NCBI GenBank assembly: GCA_027451785.1
Contig: DAIDIS010000160.1
Span: forward strand, 1-7,323
From: Acidimicrobiales bacterium
GTDB lineage: Bacteria; Actinomycetota; Acidimicrobiia; Acidimicrobiales; JAKAVM01
Direction of reading: 5' to 3'
Length of the DNA stretch: 7,323 nt
Positions 6,391 to 7,323 of this stretch are shown here, in pieces (position 1 is the stretch's first letter; each line of letters opens with the position of its first letter). Below the pieces are notes generated by a model. It saw nothing but the letters and a program-made list of their open reading frames with translations, did not search any database and was not told the DNA's origin. The translations under genes were made by a program, and so were the position numbers.

Positions 6391-7323
6391 GGCTGCGGGC
6401 TCCTGGGTCACTCCGCGTAGATGTGCTTTTAGGCTTTCAGCGATCTTCGTAAAGGCCACGAGTTGCCTCTCCTTCTCTTCGTCGCTCCAACCAAGCTCGA
6501 CGGCCATGATCTGTGCACATTCCGGTGCCCCGGCGAGAGAGCCATCGATATCGTGGAGGAGGGAGCGGGTGCGTCTCGAAAGGACGTCTTCCAGGGTCAT
6601 AGCCATTTCGTACCTGACGGCGAACACGATTTCGGCTGCAACGTACGGCTGGCTGGCCAGTATCGGCCTGGACAGCGATGGATCGGCGGTTATCAGCTCG
6701 GCCACGAATTCAGCGTCTGAACCATAGCGTCCGAGGAGGTGGCGGCAGATTGATTCCTCTATCCCCCACTCCTTTGCCAGGAAAGACACGGGCCTATCGC
6801 CAAAACCTTCAGCGCCCCGCAATTTCAGGTTCTTCGAGATCGACCTTCCTACCGGTCTTTCCAGTACTCGGGCCACGGCGTCGATCGCATCGGCACCCAT
6901 TCGTCTGTAGGCAGTGAGCTTGCCGCCCGTAACCGAAACCAGATTGCCATCTGCGATGATTTCGTGCCTTCTGGACAGGTCGGCGGTGCGGGACGCTCTC
7001 CATCCATTTTGAGCGGTCTCGTGCTCGACCAAGGGGCGGAGTCCTGCCCAAGCTCCCGAGACATCGCTTAGCGATAACTTGCGATTCAAGAATCGATTTA
7101 CAGCATCAAGAAGGTACTGAGCGTCGTCGGGCTCGCAGGCCGGGTTGTCGATGTCGCCTTGGTAGTCCGTGTCGGTAGTCCCGATATAGGTCTCGTGTTC
7201 CCAGGGGATGACGAATACTGACCTCTTGTCGCCCTTGACGGGGATCACTGCCGCAACATCGCAGGGGAGCTTTTCCCTTGGAACCGTTACGTGGACACCT
7301 TTGGACGGGCGGATCACCCGATG
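6376..7323 (-). CDS. glpD: Glycerol-3-phosphate dehydrogenase, FAD-dependent (C-terminal part; N-terminus outside window)
   Basis: GlpD oxidises sn-glycerol 3-phosphate to dihydroxyacetone phosphate at the inner face of the membrane and passes electrons to quinone. The window holds 315 codons plus the stop, and the frame is open through the right edge. The GTG at 7317-7315 is an internal valine, not the start, because His-Arg codons precede it and the N-terminal FAD-binding motif is missing. Visible family marks are RPSKGVH, then VFVIPWEHETYIGTTDTDY, then SGAWAGLRPLV, then VSVTGGKLTAYRRMGADAID, which contacts FAD, and the C-terminal domain with RYEMAMTLEDVLSRRTRSLLHD. About 200-250 residues should be missing, judging from the usual 510-580 residues. 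It is the first visible gene of the operon and overlaps the AGPS-like gene. The last 20 or so residues are charged and poorly conserved. Confidence 0.95.
   Translation of the reverse strand, partial: HRVIRPSKGVHVTVPREKLPCDVAAVIPVKGDKRSVFVIPWEHETYIGTTDTDYQGDIDNPACEPDDAQYLLDAVNRFLNRKLSLSDVSGAWAGLRPLVEHETAQNGWRASRTADLSRRHEIIADGNLVSVTGGKLTAYRRMGADAIDAVARVLERPVGRSISKNLKLRGAEGFGDRPVSFLAKEWGIEESICRHLLGRYGSDAEFVAELITADPSLSRPILASQPYVAAEIVFAVRYEMAMTLEDVLSRRTRSLLHDIDGSLAGAPECAQIMAVELGWSDEEKERQLVAFTKIAESLKAHLRGVTQEPAAERKP

Noticed and set aside
7315..7317. GTG as the start codon of glpD
   Set aside because: The frame stays open to the window edge, and this codon sits before the internal RPSKGVH motif. 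The N-terminal nucleotide-binding domain must lie upstream, outside the window.

Overview
The window looks like chromosomal DNA of a moderately high-GC actinobacterium, most likely from the class Acidimicrobiia or close to it. The main clues are the C-terminal 'GYW-x-x-(A/S)SDGG-x-F-x-(F/Y)GDA' repeats of the secreted protein, a style I associate with Acidimicrobiia, and the actinobacterial architecture of the RNase P RNA. This taxonomic call is inference from motif style, not from a search. No mobile elements, CRISPR arrays or tRNA genes are visible.

Layout, left to right. (1) Positions 3-158 hold the last 51 codons of a plus-strand gene that resembles the C-terminus of a histidine phosphatase. 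Its stop codon lies inside the 5' arm of a likely plus-strand terminator (149-190). (2) Converging on it, 192-2072 (minus) encodes a 626-residue exported beta-propeller protein with about eight PQQ/FG-GAP-like repeats and two GYW repeats at the end. (3) Only 22 bases upstream of that gene lies rnpB, the RNase P RNA (about 2095-2552, minus). It has all the conserved blocks, a 16-position P1 stem and two compensated base-pair exchanges in the catalytic P4 helix. (4) cysC, APS kinase (2641-3180, minus), follows. (5) A good intrinsic terminator (3237-3259) separates cysC from a three-gene minus-strand cluster, listed here in transcription order: glpD (6376-7323, N-terminus outside the window), an alkyl-DHAP-synthase-like FAD enzyme (4838-6379) and a glycerol-kinase-like FGGY kinase (3279-4718).

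How the genes work together. The glpD stop and the start of the FAD enzyme overlap in GTGA, so these two are almost certainly co-translated. The kinase follows after 118 bases with no recognisable terminator between. On family knowledge, the kinase would make a polyol phosphate, classically glycerol 3-phosphate. GlpD would oxidise glycerol 3-phosphate to dihydroxyacetone phosphate (DHAP). The third enzyme is built like alkylglycerone-phosphate synthase, which uses acyl-DHAP in ether-lipid synthesis. The cluster therefore suggests either a glycerol-to-ether-lipid route or oxidation of an unusual polyol phosphate. The second idea gains weight because three glycerol-contacting positions of the kinase are substituted. 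This operon and the altered P4 helix of rnpB are the most interesting points in the window.
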